Assembly: GCA_020832285.1 (NCBI GenBank)
Contig: JAFIFB010000085.1
Span: 1 to 64,000, forward strand
Reading direction: 5' to 3'
DNA: 64,000 nucleotides
DNA from: Balneolaceae bacterium
GTDB lineage: Bacteria > Bacteroidota > Rhodothermia > Balneolales > Balneolaceae
Of the stretch, positions 46,582 through 54,459 are shown piece by piece. Both the position numbers and the translations under genes were made by a program. Within the stretch, counting starts at the first letter, position 1; each line of letters starts with the position of its first letter. The notes beneath the pieces were generated by a model that saw only the letters and a program-made list of their open reading frames with translations, was not told the DNA's origin and ran no database searches.

Positions 46582-46810
46582 CATTGTAAGTAAGTTTGAA
46601 ATATGTAACAAATATCCGATGATTCCTCACCCATATCTAAAGCATTTACAGTACGTGGTTTTACAACAGGTTATTATTTTATAGCTGTTTCAGACAAATT
46701 TGTGCTGCTCCCATATGCTGAATGTCGGTTATGAGGTAGGTCTGACCGATCACCCAAAACCGTCCTAATGATGGACCAGTTATGACGTTTCTATTCAATT
46801 TTTAGATTCC

Positions 46811-47176
46811 ATGAAAAAGATAGTGCTCCTTATAGCATTAGTCGCTGCGGTTTCCACTGGAGTTCAAGCTCAGAAAGATTCGAGAATAGGGCTTAGCATC
46901 AATAGCGACTTTTTTCCTGAATTTCGTATTCACGATACTGATTTTACTCATAGTTCGGCATATGGTTTTCAGATCGCTTTTTACGATATGGATTATACCC
47001 GGCTGCGGTATTCCTTTAATTACGCAAGAGGATATCATCAATCCGTTTCGTATTCAGCTGGCCTTTCAGCGGGATATGTCATTTCCGTAACTGACCGTTT
47101 TTACTTAACACCTGGTCTTGGGATTATGGAATATAAAATGGCAAGTTGCCTCATAACCAGGCAGTGTAAATGCTAA
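46811..47176 (+). CDS. Short outer-membrane beta-barrel protein, possibly truncated
   Basis: 121 residues with a signal peptide (about 1-20, VQAQK) and then alternating amphipathic strands (FGFQIAFYDMDYTRLRY-like pattern, YSAGLSAGYVISVTDRFYLTPGLGI), as in small OmpW/OprF-type barrels. It ends abruptly in MASCLITRQCKC rather than an aromatic-terminated strand, and such barrels usually need 150-200 residues. A frameshift or early stop near 47130 is therefore suspected. The next exported-protein gene follows 12 bases later. Confidence 0.5.
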   Translation: MKKIVLLIALVAAVSTGVQAQKDSRIGLSINSDFFPEFRIHDTDFTHSSAYGFQIAFYDMDYTRLRYSFNYARGYHQSVSYSAGLSAGYVISVTDRFYLTPGLGIMEYKMASCLITRQCKC

Positions 47177-47188
47177 AAATTAAAAAAC

Positions 47189-48082
47189 ATGAAAATTTAC
47201 ATCATTAGCACTGTAAGTCTGTTTTTTCTTTTTACAGCTATTCCTGCCGAAGCACAGCGGATGATTGAGCGCGGTATGACCCTGAATCCCCTCGAAAACC
47301 CTGCGGTGAACCTGCAGGTGGGTGAGTCGGGGTGGTTCCCGCAAGTGGGCGGCTGGGCTTCGTTCGGCAGTTATGCCCTGCACGGCGATGATAACCACCA
47401 GTGGTATCAGCACCTGGGCGGCTATTTTGAAATCTACCGTAGAGAAAACCGTACAAGTGTTGCAGTTACCGGGCAGATTGAATTCATTGCAAACGCAGAT
47501 AACGATATCAATTTCAGCCCGCGTGCCATCTTTTGGGAAGAAGGGTTGCTTTATACCCGTAGGATGAACAGGTTTTTTTTGCAGCTGGGTTACTATCACC
47601 GCTGCAAGCATGATATCGACAATCTGCGGTTTGGCGAGGAGCGCACATCAGTTTTTGGCAGTGCTTTAGGGCGTATTGTGCTGCCATTATCACTCTCAAC
47701 GGACGGCGATGGCTTATTGGCATTTCAGTATGATCACTACACCATTACCTGGGAAAAACGTACTCCTGCTTTATATGAAGGAATTTCACCCGACTGGGAA
47801 AATCTCATCAACTCTCTTAGACTGAATGCTGCATGGCAAACCGGTTTGAATGGCCGGACAAATCTCTATTTTGACGGGTACACGATGTCTTCTTTTTTAA
47901 AAGATGGTTTTTTGATGAGCGGTAAAGTCCGGGCTGAAGTTGGTTCCAGAACGGAAGCTGGTGAAGTGCGCTTTGGAGTTCATTTAGAGCACCTTGGAGA
48001 CAGTGGAATTTCGGTTCATCCACGTGCTGTTACGCTGCTTGGTATCGGCATCAGAATTATGACTCCAGGAAGCATCAGATAG
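47189..48082 (+). CDS. Exported beta-rich protein, probable outer-membrane barrel
   Basis: A 297-residue product with a signal peptide (about 1-23, ending AEAQR). The rest is beta-rich with aromatic/glycine alternation (YGLGGYFEIYRRENRTSVAVTG-like strands, FFLQLGYYHRCKHDID). I do not recognise the family. HRCKHD may be a surface loop rather than a metal site. It is probably cotranscribed with the short barrel gene 12 bases upstream. Confidence 0.6.
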   Translation: MKIYIISTVSLFFLFTAIPAEAQRMIERGMTLNPLENPAVNLQVGESGWFPQVGGWASFGSYALHGDDNHQWYQHLGGYFEIYRRENRTSVAVTGQIEFIANADNDINFSPRAIFWEEGLLYTRRMNRFFLQLGYYHRCKHDIDNLRFGEERTSVFGSALGRIVLPLSLSTDGDGLLAFQYDHYTITWEKRTPALYEGISPDWENLINSLRLNAAWQTGLNGRTNLYFDGYTMSSFLKDGFLMSGKVRAEVGSRTEAGEVRFGVHLEHLGDSGISVHPRAVTLLGIGIRIMTPGSIR

Positions 48083-48140
48083 AGAAACAAAGTTCGCTAT
48101 TTATTAATCAGTAAAGATTTTTTCGTGCTCAGTTAAAAAA

Positions 48141-48545
48141 TTATTTTTTCTTTTTTTTGTTCTTATCTGGCCCCTTCCTTCGAATACCCACCCAAATAAA
48201 TGATCCAAGCCATCCAGACAATACTCCTGTCATTAAAGCTGTAAAAAGCGAGAGTTCAAACCGGGTTTGTATATAGTTGGTAAGCAAAATTGTCGATACA
48301 AAATGGATAACCACCGCAGCCACATAACCAATCGCAAAACAAGAGATCATATCCCGCATGTTCAGATTCACTACAAATCGAGAAACGAAGGATGCAATTA
48401 TCCCGATGAAAACCCAGATAAGAAGAAAACCGATATCCCCAAAGTCAATCTGTCGTACATCTCGTGTCCATAATGGTAAGCCTGCTGCAAGCGTGGATAT
48501 ACCAATAGCAATAAGTTTATAATTGTGTCTTGTTGTTTCGAGCAT
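48141..48545 (-). CDS. Small four-helix membrane protein, unknown
   Basis: 134 residues with four predicted membrane helices (about 8-26, 36-58, 65-90 and 100-120) and a lysine-rich C-terminus (KGPDKNKKKKK). I do not recognise it. It is convergent with the barrel gene and apparently monocistronic. The positive-inside rule puts the C-terminus in the cytoplasm. Confidence 0.6.
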   Translation of the reverse strand: MLETTRHNYKLIAIGISTLAAGLPLWTRDVRQIDFGDIGFLLIWVFIGIIASFVSRFVVNLNMRDMISCFAIGYVAAVVIHFVSTILLTNYIQTRFELSLFTALMTGVLSGWLGSFIWVGIRRKGPDKNKKKKK

Positions 48546-48838
48546 ATTCTTAAAACATATTTTTATATAATCAATTTAAAGAGTCATTAAACATTACCAG
48601 GAATATGGTGGTTTATCACAAAGTATATGTCGGATAAATGTTTATTGCAGTTTAAATTTTTTTACAATGAATATTGAAATAGATCAAGTCGCTGGTATTA
48701 ATTTTAATTTTCAGCTATTGAATTAAGTTAATGAAAATATTATTTTTTATGTCAGTTTTAAATATTGTGACTAATTATATTCCTTGAAAAGAATATGTGC
48801 AATAATTTACTTTGAAAATCAAATATAATTTATCTGTT
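48546..48838. other. AT-rich intergenic region
   Basis: Very AT-rich spacer between the membrane protein and the small basic protein. No gene or clear structure is seen. It would hold the divergent promoters. Confidence 0.4.
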
Positions 48839-49090
48839 ATGAATATTAAGTTTGTGAAACGTTCTCAGATCAAATCAAGCAAGAGGCGGTCCTCTAAATT
48901 TAAACCCTTGATGGATGCACTCGACAAGCTGGAGCCGGGTGGTGAGGCTGTAGAGGTTTCTTATACCAATGAAAAAAGTGTAAACTCAATGAGAACCGCT
49001 GTTTATCAATACAATCAGGAGAATAGTGTGAAAATAAAAAGTGGAAAAGATGCAGCGAATAAAAAAATATACTTTTACAGGGAAAAGTAG
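48839..49090 (+). CDS. Small basic protein, unknown
   Basis: 83 residues from the ATG at 48839; an in-frame TTG at 48812 would add nine. The N-terminus is strongly basic (KFVKRSQIKSSKRRSSKFK), then a segment MDALDKLEPGGEAVEV and a basic C-terminus with a beta-like KKIYFYRE. The overall pattern (basic arm, helix, strand) suggests nucleic-acid binding, but I recognise no family. Convergent with the glycosidase gene. Confidence 0.5.
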   Translation: MNIKFVKRSQIKSSKRRSSKFKPLMDALDKLEPGGEAVEVSYTNEKSVNSMRTAVYQYNQENSVKIKSGKDAANKKIYFYREK

Positions 49091-49132
49091 ATTTCACTTT
49101 GTGAATATCAAACATTTGGCTGGTTGTATTTT

Positions 49133-51490
49133 TTATGCTTTTTTCTCAAAAAGTACTCCCTGTGAAATCGAAAGCCGTATCGGTTGATCGATTTTTTTTC
49201 CGCGCGCTGAGGGTGTAGACAATGCGACATCCCATTGGTCGGGATTTTTTACAGGAAACCCAAGTTCAGTCACAGTAATTTTTCTGGGCTGTCCTTCCAT
49301 GTTTGCTACAAAAATCAGCTCTTTGCCAGTTTCCCGGTTTTTGCGATAGCCGTAGAATATGACGGCACCGTTCACAGGTTCACGATAGCTTAAAAAATCA
49401 TCTGGACAAAAGTTTTTGGTGAGCCAGGAATTGTTCAGTCGGAAATTCCTGGCTTGCAGATTAAAATCTGCTTTTTTAGCATCTATAAACTCGGTGTGCA
49501 TGTCCACATTGCAGTAGTCATTCACATCGTCCATCCAGGCTTTTGAATAGTTGTTTAACTTTTCGACAGTCCAGTCTGTAACAGCGAATGGCGGATCGAT
49601 CCGGTTGAGGATATCTGCGATAATTTCAGGCTGATAGGCTGTTGCATGGACAAGATTCAACAGAGCTTTTGTGAAACGCCTGAGACCCGTCAGATTTTGA
49701 AATCCGAAATCTTTAAGCCGTTTAAAGAACCTTGAGTTACGGTATTCTATATCGGTAATTTGCCAGTCAGCAAAATAAGCTTCTTCTGCGGTAATTTTTA
49801 TGGCGTATTCACTGTCAGTATTGCGTATGAAGCTCCACGGGGCGCTGCCTAGTGCCTGCAGAAAGTCCATCGGTACGCCGGGAAGAAATGCATTCATCAG
49901 CAGTGTTGTGGATGGATTATTATATGCATTATCCATCACCATTTTCAGGGAGTTGCCAAGTAAAAAATTTACATTGATGGTTTCCGGATCAGCCTGTGTT
50001 CCGCGCCTCATCGTGTCGTGATTTGCATATCCGGTAATCCATTGCTCTCCAATACGGAACTGCTCTTTAATTCGCCACCATTTCGATACCCAATAGGTAT
50101 AGTGATAAGGGGTATTATAGGCGAAAATCATTGGACCCCACTGAAACGGATGTTTCTGCTGCTCGATGAGGTCGCGGTAGGTGCATGCCAGTTCCCAGTC
50201 ATCTCGCGGCCAGGGACGTCCGTCTTCAAAAATCATCCACGGTTTATAATTTACACCGGCTGCCTCCTGTTCTACATTACTCATCTGTTTCAGAAACTCA
50301 TCATCATATAAAACCTGGTCCTGTTCTGAATCGTAGCAGGTGATGTCCTGCGCGGCATCCACACGGATGCCATCGAATCCCCAGTTCATAATTCTGCGCT
50401 GCATCTCCAGAATCATGGCCCTTACAAGGGGGTGCTTGAAGTCAATATTCTGCCCGTACATATTCGGCCCAGCAAAGAATTCATCGGGCAGCAGCTCGCG
50501 AGCCTGATTGGCGGCATGGCCGTACACCACATCCAGAATTACCTTCATGGGACGTTCCGGAAATGTGTGAAGAGTTTCGATCAGATCGAGCAGTTCATGG
50601 GGTCTTCCGGTAGAAAGAACAGAAGGGTTTACCGCCGATGAGCCGAAAATAACAACATCATAACCCCAATTAATAACAGAGGGTTTACGAAGATGAACGG
50701 TGATTTCGGAACCGTTCTCCTCAGGTTGCTGAATGGGGCTCCAGAAGCGATGCTCTTTGGGATTTTCTATAACTGGATTCAGTGGCATCAGTTCAATACC
50801 GTCGAATCCGATCATATTTTTTTCATCAGGAGACAGTTCCCGACCGTCACGAATTTTTGCTGCAATTTGCCGGTACCTCTGGGTCAGTGAGTAAAGGGTT
50901 CCATCGAAGGTGGCAGTACCAGTGTGAATTTCAAGAAGATTGGCAGACGGGCCAATGCGATTGTCCTCTTTCTTAGCAAGTGTTTTGGAAAGCCCAGTAT
51001 AATAAGCAGTGTCGTTACGTGACCCAAGTACGGATTCAGCATCATAAAGTTCAGCCGGGGCGTGAATTCCATATGGTAGCGACCATGCCATCGGATCACG
51101 AATAACCTGCTTTGTACCGTCTTCAAAATCGAGCTTAAACTGATAGAAGGCACCAAAATGGGTTCGGTCTCCTGCAGGCACATCGTTCAGTACTACTGCA
51201 GCAAACGTATCGATCTTTTCAGCTTCAAGCTGATAATAGAGGACACTGCTATGTTGATCGGGCTTGTCGTAGATATGGTCAGAGATAGGGATAAAAATCT
51301 CAATAGTAACCCGGTTGGCTTTTTTTATTTGTGGATGCCAGACTAAAAATCGTGAATATCGGCCAAATGTAAAGGCTCCAAGATTGCGGGCAAAATAATC
51401 CGCTTCGGAATAGTTTATTCCTTTTATCTGCCTTGAAGTTATTTGTTCAGAAAATTCCCTGGTTTTCTCATTATTTACGGTAATGTTCAT
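49133..51490 (-). CDS. GH13 (alpha-amylase superfamily) glycoside hydrolase, possibly glucosylglycerol hydrolase
   Basis: A 785-residue cytoplasmic protein with no signal peptide. GH13 regions in order are ILDVVYGHAANQ (region I), FDGIRVDAAQD with the nucleophile Asp (II), MIFEDGRPW with the acid Glu (III) and GYANHDTMRRG (IV). The extra N-terminal beta domain and long inserts set it apart from ordinary amylases. The overall layout reminds me of glucosylglycerol hydrolase of salt-tolerant bacteria, which would break down a compatible solute on osmotic downshock; that is inference. MITE copy 2 lies just upstream of its start. Confidence 0.65.
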   Translation of the reverse strand: MNITVNNEKTREFSEQITSRQIKGINYSEADYFARNLGAFTFGRYSRFLVWHPQIKKANRVTIEIFIPISDHIYDKPDQHSSVLYYQLEAEKIDTFAAVVLNDVPAGDRTHFGAFYQFKLDFEDGTKQVIRDPMAWSLPYGIHAPAELYDAESVLGSRNDTAYYTGLSKTLAKKEDNRIGPSANLLEIHTGTATFDGTLYSLTQRYRQIAAKIRDGRELSPDEKNMIGFDGIELMPLNPVIENPKEHRFWSPIQQPEENGSEITVHLRKPSVINWGYDVVIFGSSAVNPSVLSTGRPHELLDLIETLHTFPERPMKVILDVVYGHAANQARELLPDEFFAGPNMYGQNIDFKHPLVRAMILEMQRRIMNWGFDGIRVDAAQDITCYDSEQDQVLYDDEFLKQMSNVEQEAAGVNYKPWMIFEDGRPWPRDDWELACTYRDLIEQQKHPFQWGPMIFAYNTPYHYTYWVSKWWRIKEQFRIGEQWITGYANHDTMRRGTQADPETINVNFLLGNSLKMVMDNAYNNPSTTLLMNAFLPGVPMDFLQALGSAPWSFIRNTDSEYAIKITAEEAYFADWQITDIEYRNSRFFKRLKDFGFQNLTGLRRFTKALLNLVHATAYQPEIIADILNRIDPPFAVTDWTVEKLNNYSKAWMDDVNDYCNVDMHTEFIDAKKADFNLQARNFRLNNSWLTKNFCPDDFLSYREPVNGAVIFYGYRKNRETGKELIFVANMEGQPRKITVTELGFPVKNPDQWDVALSTPSARGKKIDQPIRLSISQGVLFEKKA

Positions 51491-51609
51491 AACTGAACTT
51501 TTTTTCTATTAATGATAAGATCGATTCTTTGTGGTACCTTTCTACAGATTGGTGCTATGGTAGTTAAAAAAAGTTTATTTAGGTTGAGAGAAAGTCAGTG
51601 TAGGTATTA

Positions 51610-51832
51610 GCCCGGATATCTCACAGTAAATATACTAAGCGAAGTGTAAATTATTGATAAAAAATACTTTATGAACCAAACTTGGGATCTTAAAATGAAA
51701 TACACTGTTTTTCTGCGACATTTTCCCCTCAGCTTCGTTGAATCTAAAATAGCCTGCTCAACGTCCGACGTTTCCGCTGCCATTTTATCTTCGCCTTCCT
51801 GAGGAAAAAATCTCTTGGTGAGAAATCCGGGT
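51610..51832 (-). mobile_element. MITE-like element, copy 2 (inverted)
   Basis: 223 bases, TA on both sides, with ends GCCCGGATATCTCAC and GTGAGAAATCCGGGT. On the minus strand it aligns with copy 1 at 42191-42417 over almost its full length. It contains no gene. It lies 120 bases upstream of the GH13 start and occupies most of the gap before plsC (51491-51889), so it may carry promoter or terminator signals. Confidence 0.8.
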
Positions 51833-51889
51833 TAGCTCCGGTTGAAAATACAACCATTTCCATAAAAGAGTGAACTGTCTTTTTAACCT

Positions 51890-52642
51890 TTATTCCCGGA
51901 TTTCCGCCCAGCCGAGGTATAGACTGCGCACCTCATGGATATGATTCTCAATTGATTCGATTTTCCAGGCTGAAGTATCTACAGGAGGGAAAATATGTGC
52001 TGTAGAGGCACCTTTTTTTGTGACAAGGAAATCACCGCTGCAAAGTTCACGGTTTCCTTCAAAATAGATAGGTACAATGGGATATTTCAGTTCGATAGCC
52101 ATTCGAAAAGGGCCTTTTTTAAATGGACCGATAATGCCGGGGTGTTTTCGCGAGCCTTCCGGGGCCATCAATAGTGAGAGTTTGTTTTTTTTAATACGCT
52201 TTACTGATTTCCTAAGGGTTTCCACAGCCTTGTCTGAATCTTCACGCCGAATGAAAACCTGCCCGGTTAGCCTGCCTAAAATCAAAAAAATCGGGTTGTA
52301 TTGAAACTGCCACTTGGCTACAAATCGCACATGAGGCAGGCCCAATGCGAGAATTGTGAGCACATCGAGCGTTGAGCTGTGATTAACCACATAAACAGCC
52401 GGTACAGGGGTTGGTTCCACATATTTTTTTATCTTGAAAGTAACACCCGCCACTTTTAAAACCGGTTTTGCGATGGCAGGGGCAATTGTTTCAACAATAA
52501 AATTGCTTGCTTTGCCCAGTGTGATCACAAGAAGAAGAAAAATAATCGGCGTGAAGAGAAGCAGCAACAGGAAGAAAAGCAGAATAGAGAGAATACTCCT
52601 GGTGTAATCAGCAACCGAAAATGTGATTTGTTGAGAAGACAT
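51890..52642 (-). CDS. plsC: 1-acyl-sn-glycerol-3-phosphate acyltransferase, PlsC family
   Basis: 250 residues. An N-terminal membrane helix (about 15-45) precedes the acyltransferase domain. Motif 1 is NHSSTLD (H-x4-D), motif 2 VFIRRED, motif 3 APEGSRKH and motif 4 VPIYFEGN. It adds the second acyl chain to lysophosphatidic acid in phospholipid synthesis. Monocistronic. Confidence 0.88.
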   Translation of the reverse strand: MSSQQITFSVADYTRSILSILLFFLLLLLFTPIIFLLLVITLGKASNFIVETIAPAIAKPVLKVAGVTFKIKKYVEPTPVPAVYVVNHSSTLDVLTILALGLPHVRFVAKWQFQYNPIFLILGRLTGQVFIRREDSDKAVETLRKSVKRIKKNKLSLLMAPEGSRKHPGIIGPFKKGPFRMAIELKYPIVPIYFEGNRELCSGDFLVTKKGASTAHIFPPVDTSAWKIESIENHIHEVRSLYLGWAEIRE

Positions 52643-53044
52643 ATAATGCAGTTCTGATTATCAGGAGTTACACTAATTTTTTAAAATATTTCCCTAACGA
52701 GTTTGTTTATTCTTATGCTTCAAGCTGCCCAAGGCTTTCTGTTCAGCGATCTGTCAGCGTTCACCAGTGTCAAAGGGAATTATTTGTGATTCACAACGCT
52801 GACAGATCCGGTGGTTGCGGTTGCCCCGAGTGTCGGGACGCTGCGGTCGCTATCAGGTTGTTTGATTCGTACCGCGAAATAACTACCAAAAAATCATTGA
52901 CCGTTATCTGTGATACAATCGGTATAATATTCTGCCAAAGCATCGCCAAATACAAACATCACCTTTACAGTGCCTTTGTAGAACAGGTGTTCCCGTCAAC
53001 CAATTCAAGGCCACGAAATGAGTAAATGCGCTTATTGCAGATAT
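52643..53044. repeat. Intergenic region with 14-base inverted repeat
   Basis: Perfect arms GATCTGTCAGCGTT (52748-52761) and AACGCTGACAGATC (52795-52808) are separated by 33 bases. The segment 52659-52703 resembles the sequence at the right edge of the window (63951-63998). A frame on the plus strand (52786-53025) exists but starts inside the right arm and looks spurious. It is probably a remnant of a repeat element between plsC and yraN, both on the minus strand. Confidence 0.5.
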
Positions 53045-53407
53045 TTACCTGAACGCATCTTCGAAATGTGTAATATCGGGCGCCTCATTCCCTTTTTGAA
53101 CAATTGAGACCACATCGAACCGGACAAAAGCCGTTTCCATCTTTCGTTCATACACCCAGGCTTCGGCCGCCTTCTTTATGTTTGCTTCTTTTGCTGGTGT
53201 AATATGCTCTTCCGGCCTGCCAAAAAATGTATCGCTCCTGGCTTTTACTTCGATAAAAACGATAGCATGATGATCAGTGGCCACTATATCCACCTCCGCT
53301 CTTTCAAAAAAATAGTTCCGGTCAATAATCAGCCACCCTTTCGATTCGAGGTAGGCTGCGGCAAGATCTTCACCATTTTTTCCAATATCGCGGGTACTCT
53401 CAGCCAT
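53045..53407 (-). CDS. yraN: YraN/UPF0102 nuclease-fold protein
   Basis: 120 residues of the UPF0102 family, a restriction-endonuclease-like fold. The pattern GEDLAAAYLESKGW, ERAEVDIVATD and VFIEVKARS carries the D-x(n)-ExK type site. Its biological role is not settled. It overlaps the 3' end of the upstream regulator gene by eight bases and is the last gene of an fmdB-like/gbsR-like/yraN unit. Confidence 0.9.
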   Translation of the reverse strand: MAESTRDIGKNGEDLAAAYLESKGWLIIDRNYFFERAEVDIVATDHHAIVFIEVKARSDTFFGRPEEHITPAKEANIKKAAEAWVYERKMETAFVRFDVVSIVQKGNEAPDITHFEDAFR

Positions 53408-53996
53408 TTTCAGTTTTGTTGGTTGTTGCCGGTTTACTGCCCTTAAGCGATTGGTGGGCTTCAGCCAGTTTTACAAGATGCTTTAAAAACGTGAGATTCT
53501 TTTTGTTGATGTATGGCAGAAGTGCAGTTGTAAAACGGTCAAACATTTCGAGAAACTCGATAAAGTTTTCAATCCGCTCCTTAAACTCAGCCTCTTTGGG
53601 TGATTCGCTGCTGTTCTGTTCAAAAATGTGCAGATGTTCGATCAGGCTCTCTTTAATCGGCTCAATCTCGCGCTGGTGCCGTTCACGAATGAGCACAGAC
53701 ACAATGTTCCATACATCTTTTTCCGCAGTGTAAAAATCTTTTCTCTCGCCCTTGAAATGAACTTTCTGAATAAGCTGCCACTGCAACAGATTGCGCAGGT
53801 TCATATTGGCACTACCACGACTGATGCTAAGCTGTTGCATGATGGCATCAGTGTCCAGCGGGTCGCTCTCAGCGTATAAAAGTGCATGGATCTGAGCCAT
53901 CGTGCGGTTAATGCCCCAGGCCGATGCCATTTCACCCCAAAGCAGAACAAACTGATCAATTGCTTGCTGATAGGTTTCTGATTTGGGATGTTCCAT
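53400..53996 (-). CDS. GbsR/MarR-type transcriptional regulator
   Basis: About 198 residues from the ATG at 53996; an upstream ATG at 54098 would add a Lys/Arg/Pro stretch that reads across the preceding gene. The winged helix-turn-helix is about residues 25-85 (QLSISRGSANMNLRNLLQW), followed by a long helical C-terminal domain (about 100-185). It resembles GbsR, the choline/glycine-betaine regulator, though many relatives have other targets. It begins 4 bases after the FmdB-like gene. Confidence 0.8.
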   Translation of the reverse strand: MEHPKSETYQQAIDQFVLLWGEMASAWGINRTMAQIHALLYAESDPLDTDAIMQQLSISRGSANMNLRNLLQWQLIQKVHFKGERKDFYTAEKDVWNIVSVLIRERHQREIEPIKESLIEHLHIFEQNSSESPKEAEFKERIENFIEFLEMFDRFTTALLPYINKKNLTFLKHLVKLAEAHQSLKGSKPATTNKTENG

Positions 53997-54000
53997 GAGT

Positions 54001-54288
54001 TTATTCCTTCGGGGTATTGGAGGCCGGTTCGGAATTCTTGGTTTTCTTTTCTTCTGGTTTAGCAGCCTCTTTTGCAGATTCAGCACCATTTGCTGCACCG
54101 TTGCTGTTTCCGTTTTTGTAGTCGGTTACATACCAGCCTGTACCTTTGTAAACAACACCGCCGCCACCCGAAATAATCCGTTTAACCGGCTGGCCGGTGT
54201 CCGGGCAGGTTGCAAGGGGTTCATCATTAATGCTTTGTATTATTTCAAATACGGATCCGTCTTCTCGTTTGTATTCGTAAGTTGGCAT
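54001..54288 (-). CDS. FmdB-like small protein with degenerate zinc ribbon
   Basis: 95 residues. The first half matches FmdB-type regulatory proteins (MPTYEYKREDGSVFE, VVYKGTGWYVTDYK), but the two CxxC knuckles are gone: only one Cys remains in TCPDTGQP. Relatives in this phylum commonly show this TGQ form as I recall, so it may not be an individual defect. The C-terminus is low-complexity (Ala, Lys, Glu, Ser). First gene of the fmdB-gbsR-yraN unit. Confidence 0.75.
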   Translation of the reverse strand: MPTYEYKREDGSVFEIIQSINDEPLATCPDTGQPVKRIISGGGGVVYKGTGWYVTDYKNGNSNGAANGAESAKEAAKPEEKKTKNSEPASNTPKE

Positions 54289-54459
54289 TGTTCAGTAAAA
54301 TTATGTTTAGAATTATCTGCTTCTTTAGAGCAGAAAATGTGCCAAAATCATTCCGGTGAACATCATGGCAGGGAATTTCTTTTTCAGTGTGATTTTAAAA
54401 GCCTTAGCACCCTGTAGAGTTTTACAGATGCTAAATGAATGATGATTACTAATGAATAA

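Noticed and set aside
52786-53025. 79-codon plus-strand frame between plsC and yraN
   Set aside because: Its start lies at the right arm of an inverted repeat. Composition and lack of ribosome-binding site suggest it is a chance frame in a repeat.
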